A stretch of DNA of 64,000 nt, taken from Pedobacter zeaxanthinifaciens (GTDB lineage Bacteria; Bacteroidota; Bacteroidia; Sphingobacteriales; Sphingobacteriaceae). Under the pieces are notes generated by a model. That model had not been told where the DNA came from, did not search any database, and saw nothing but the letters and a program-made list of their open reading frames with translations. Positions 61,770-64,000 of this stretch are shown in pieces. The stretch covers positions 37,334 through 101,333 of the forward strand of contig NZ_QMHP01000013.1 of NCBI RefSeq assembly GCF_003313335.1. Reading direction: 5' to 3'. Made by a program: the position numbers and the translations under genes. The first letter of the stretch is position 1, and each line of letters begins with the position of its first letter.

Positions 61770-63860
61770 TTAAAGCACAACCAGCTTAATGTTTTTCTTG
61801 AAATCGTTTTCGTAAACGCTTAAAATATATTGCCCTTTTGGCAAGTCGCTTTTTAGGTTAAGTTGGTATTGTGTAGTGCCGTTTTGCGTGCTAAATTCCT
61901 CTTCATGCATTACTTGGCCATAAATATTCACTAATTTTGTCTTAATTGATTTTCCTTCAAAATTTTCTAAACTAAAGTTGATCTCTTTTTTCGTAGGATT
62001 TGGAAAAGCTTTCGCATTTACTACAATAAGCTCATTAAATTGCAGCGATGTTAGCCACGGCTGAGCAGCCGTACCATCTTTATCAAATTGTGTTAAGCGA
62101 TAATAGTTAATACCATTGGCCGGAAAATTATCCCAAGCTGTGTAAGTTTTATCGGAGTTGCTCGTTAACGCACCATTTTGCTTGTCTAAATAATTGAAGA
62201 TTCCGTCTGCTCCTGCCTTCTCTATCAAGAAATAGTCATTGTTGGTTTCACTTGCGGTAATCCACTCTATTTTCACCCTGTTGTTAATCTTTTTTGCCAC
62301 AAAGTTAACAAGCTTAACCGGCAGCGTAACAGCATCGGGTACAATATTGCTTGAAGCACTTTCATTGCTAATTCTATCCAATGCAGTAACTGCGTAATAG
62401 TAGGAGGTGCCCGTGCCAGGTGTAACACTGTTGTCCGTGTAACTGGTGTTATTGCTAGATAGTACTGCAATTAAATTAGCCGAATTGTTAAAGTCGATAC
62501 TTGTTGACGTTGAGCGATACACGGCATATCTCACTACTTTTTGCCATTCATTTGTAGTAGCGGCCGGGGCTGTCCAAGTAAGCTGCGTTTTTCCCGCTGT
62601 TAAACTAGATGTCAAGTTTGTAGGTTGGTCCGGCGCAGTATTGTCCATGTAATCCATTGCTGGAACTAAAGCCGGTGAACTGTATTGGGCCTTTACCAAA
62701 TCCATTGCTTCTTTTACGCCAGTTTTGGAAGAGATTAAATCGTGCGTAGTAAAGTGTGCTGCACCTTTGATGTTAGGCGTGCTATTTCTTAAGTAATTGA
62801 TTTGGTTCTTGATCTCATCGTTTGAAATGGTTGAAGACCAAGCCGAGCCATCTGCCGGATCTACACGGTAAGTAGCCAAACCAATGTACACATGTCTAGC
62901 AAAATTTTGACGGTTCCAATAATCGGAAACATAGTTGAATTTTGCATTAGCAGTAGTTTGGCTAAAAGCCCAATACACCTGAGGTATGAGGTAATCGATA
63001 GTGCCGTCATTCATCCACTTTTGGGTATCTGCATATTGTACGCTGTAATGTTCTGACCCGGTAGTGCTTACCGAAGGTGATGAGCCAGGTACGGTAAAAT
63101 TGCGGTATATTCCCGAAGGAGAGATGCCAAATTTAACCCAAGGTTTCAGGCTTCTTATTTTCGCACTAACACCCTGTACCATCAATGTCACATTGTCTCT
63201 CCTCCAGTTTGCTCTATTGGTAATACCCCTCGAATCTGCGGTAAATTGTGCATCATCATCGGCGTTGGTTAGCCCTGATAGATAGAAATAATCGTCAAAG
63301 TGGATGCCGTCTATATCGTAATTGTTTACAATTTCTTCTACCACAGCTATAATGTGGCTCCTCACATCGGCTATGCCCGGATTAAAATAGCGTGTACTAC
63401 CACTGGTAATTAGCCACTCAGGGTGTACACGTGCCATGTGCGTACTAGCATAAGCGGTGGCAAAGTTGGTTGCAATGGCCGCCCGATAAGGATTTAGCCA
63501 AGCATGAATTTCCATGCCTCTATTGTGCGCTTCGGTAATGGCAAAAGCAAGTGGGTCCCACCCTGGGTTTTGACCATAAGTTCCGGTAAGCCAATGCGAC
63601 CAAGGCACTATTGTACTGCTATATAGGGCATCGCCTGTGGTTCTCACCTGAAAGTAAACGGTATTAATGCCTGCTGTTTTAAGTTGATCAAGCATGCTCG
63701 TTAATTTAGTGCGCTGTGTTGCAGGAGCATCGGCCGAGTTTGGCCAGTCAATGCCATAAACAGTCGAAATCCAAGCTGCTCTTAACTCTCTTTTGGGATT
63801 TTGAGAATATGCAGTAATTTGCAGTAAAAATAGAGATAGTAAGAGTAAAAATCTTTTCAT
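61770..63860 (-). CDS. Glycoside-hydrolase-like protein (GHL10/DUF187) with Fn3 and T9SS sorting tail
   Basis: 696 aa. Signal peptide about 1-19 (ending QITAYSQ). The GHL10 domain (about 22-395) starts ELRAAWISTVYGIDWPNS and has VYFQVRTTGDALYSS, MEIHAWLNPYRA (about 116-127), YDIDGIHFDDYFYLSG (about 179-194) and VKFGISPSGIYRN. A fibronectin type III domain follows (about 415-512). The C-terminal 75 residues (AFPNPTKKEINFSLENFEG to YENDFKKNIKLVVL) form a type A T9SS sorting domain. It is therefore exported across the outer membrane by T9SS and may act on glycans or peptidoglycan. Confidence 0.9.
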   Translation of the reverse strand: MKRFLLLLSLFLLQITAYSQNPKRELRAAWISTVYGIDWPNSADAPATQRTKLTSMLDQLKTAGINTVYFQVRTTGDALYSSTIVPWSHWLTGTYGQNPGWDPLAFAITEAHNRGMEIHAWLNPYRAAIATNFATAYASTHMARVHPEWLITSGSTRYFNPGIADVRSHIIAVVEEIVNNYDIDGIHFDDYFYLSGLTNADDDAQFTADSRGITNRANWRRDNVTLMVQGVSAKIRSLKPWVKFGISPSGIYRNFTVPGSSPSVSTTGSEHYSVQYADTQKWMNDGTIDYLIPQVYWAFSQTTANAKFNYVSDYWNRQNFARHVYIGLATYRVDPADGSAWSSTISNDEIKNQINYLRNSTPNIKGAAHFTTHDLISSKTGVKEAMDLVKAQYSSPALVPAMDYMDNTAPDQPTNLTSSLTAGKTQLTWTAPAATTNEWQKVVRYAVYRSTSTSIDFNNSANLIAVLSSNNTSYTDNSVTPGTGTSYYYAVTALDRISNESASSNIVPDAVTLPVKLVNFVAKKINNRVKIEWITASETNNDYFLIEKAGADGIFNYLDKQNGALTSNSDKTYTAWDNFPANGINYYRLTQFDKDGTAAQPWLTSLQFNELIVVNAKAFPNPTKKEINFSLENFEGKSIKTKLVNIYGQVMHEEEFSTQNGTTQYQLNLKSDLPKGQYILSVYENDFKKNIKLVVL

Positions 63861-63957
63861 GTGCGGTTTTAAGGTTGGGTTAACTCTAAATTATAAATAA
63901 AACCGCAATAATTTGCATTAATCTGCAACAAAAAAAGCCGGTGTTTAACCCAGTCAT

Positions 63958-63983
63958 GGTCGGAAGAAATTCCGACCTTTTTT
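63958..63983 (+). terminator. Plus-strand intrinsic terminator without an obvious upstream gene
   Basis: GGTCGGAA (63958-63965), a GAAA tetraloop, then TTCCGACC (63970-63977) and six T. The only upstream plus-strand space is the 97 bp after the start of the minus-strand glycoside-hydrolase-like gene. Confidence 0.6.
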
Positions 63984-64000
63984 ATGTTTTAAAAAATAGG

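Overview
The window is chromosomal DNA from a member of the Bacteroidota, most likely Sphingobacteriaceae and close to Pedobacter. This rests on SusC/SusD and FecR/ECF-sigma modules, a type IX secretion (T9SS) sorting tail, DUF4397 and META-domain lipoproteins, AT-rich intergenic DNA, near absence of strong Shine-Dalgarno sequences, and repeated promoter boxes of the Bacteroidota form TTTG-N18..21-TAnnTTTG. No rRNA operon, prophage, transposase or CRISPR array is visible. The only RNA genes seen are two odd tRNA-like genes.

Layout. 1-7.7 kb: the end of a zinc-peptidase-like gene, two secreted peptidases (M28 and M61), a GMC oxidoreductase with its small subunit, and a histidine phosphatase. 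7.8-14.8 kb: a SusD/SusC pair with FecR anti-sigma and ECF sigma, all on the minus strand, with the phosphatase downstream. 15.1-18.4 kb: a partial tryptophan operon, trpE-trpG-trpC. It is preceded by a leader peptide gene containing Trp-His-Trp and a terminator, which together look like a transcription attenuator. 18.5-26.9 kb: a small membrane protein, an Oar-like TonB-dependent receptor and a two-gene amidohydrolase operon in which only one of three amidohydrolase domains keeps its metal ligands. 27.2-27.8 kb: two paralogous type II tRNA-like genes with anticodon GUC, with their own promoter and terminator.

27.9-42.6 kb: an Lrp-type regulator, then an exopolysaccharide locus. The locus holds a response regulator, an initiating phosphoglycosyl transferase with a pseudo-receiver domain, a half-length TolC-like protein, a Wzz/Wzc-like protein without a P-loop, a Wzy-like polymerase/ligase, six further glycosyltransferases including a tandem GT32 pair, and a Wzx-like flippase. 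A Fic protein sits among them on the opposite strand. 42.8-48.8 kb: tex, a RelE/ParE-type toxin-antitoxin pair between two ~305-bp direct repeats, hflX, a four-helix-bundle protein and rbfA. 48.9-56.7 kb: envelope and lipid genes (hemolysin III family, TonB-C protein, lipid kinase, APP1-type phosphatase, META lipoprotein, aat, TlpA-like thioredoxin, DUF4397 lipoprotein, metallophosphoesterase). 57.0-64.0 kb: htpG, a ~900-bp repeat-rich gap with a 104-bp tandem repeat, an M16 peptidase, def and a T9SS-exported glycoside-hydrolase-like protein.

The most interesting signals are (a) the trp attenuator with an almost leaderless leader peptide, (b) the paired tRNA-like genes, which have a Leu-type body but Asp-type identity bases and compensatory stem changes between copies, and (c) the exopolysaccharide locus, with pseudo-receiver, P-loop-less Wzc and half TolC but no Wza in view.
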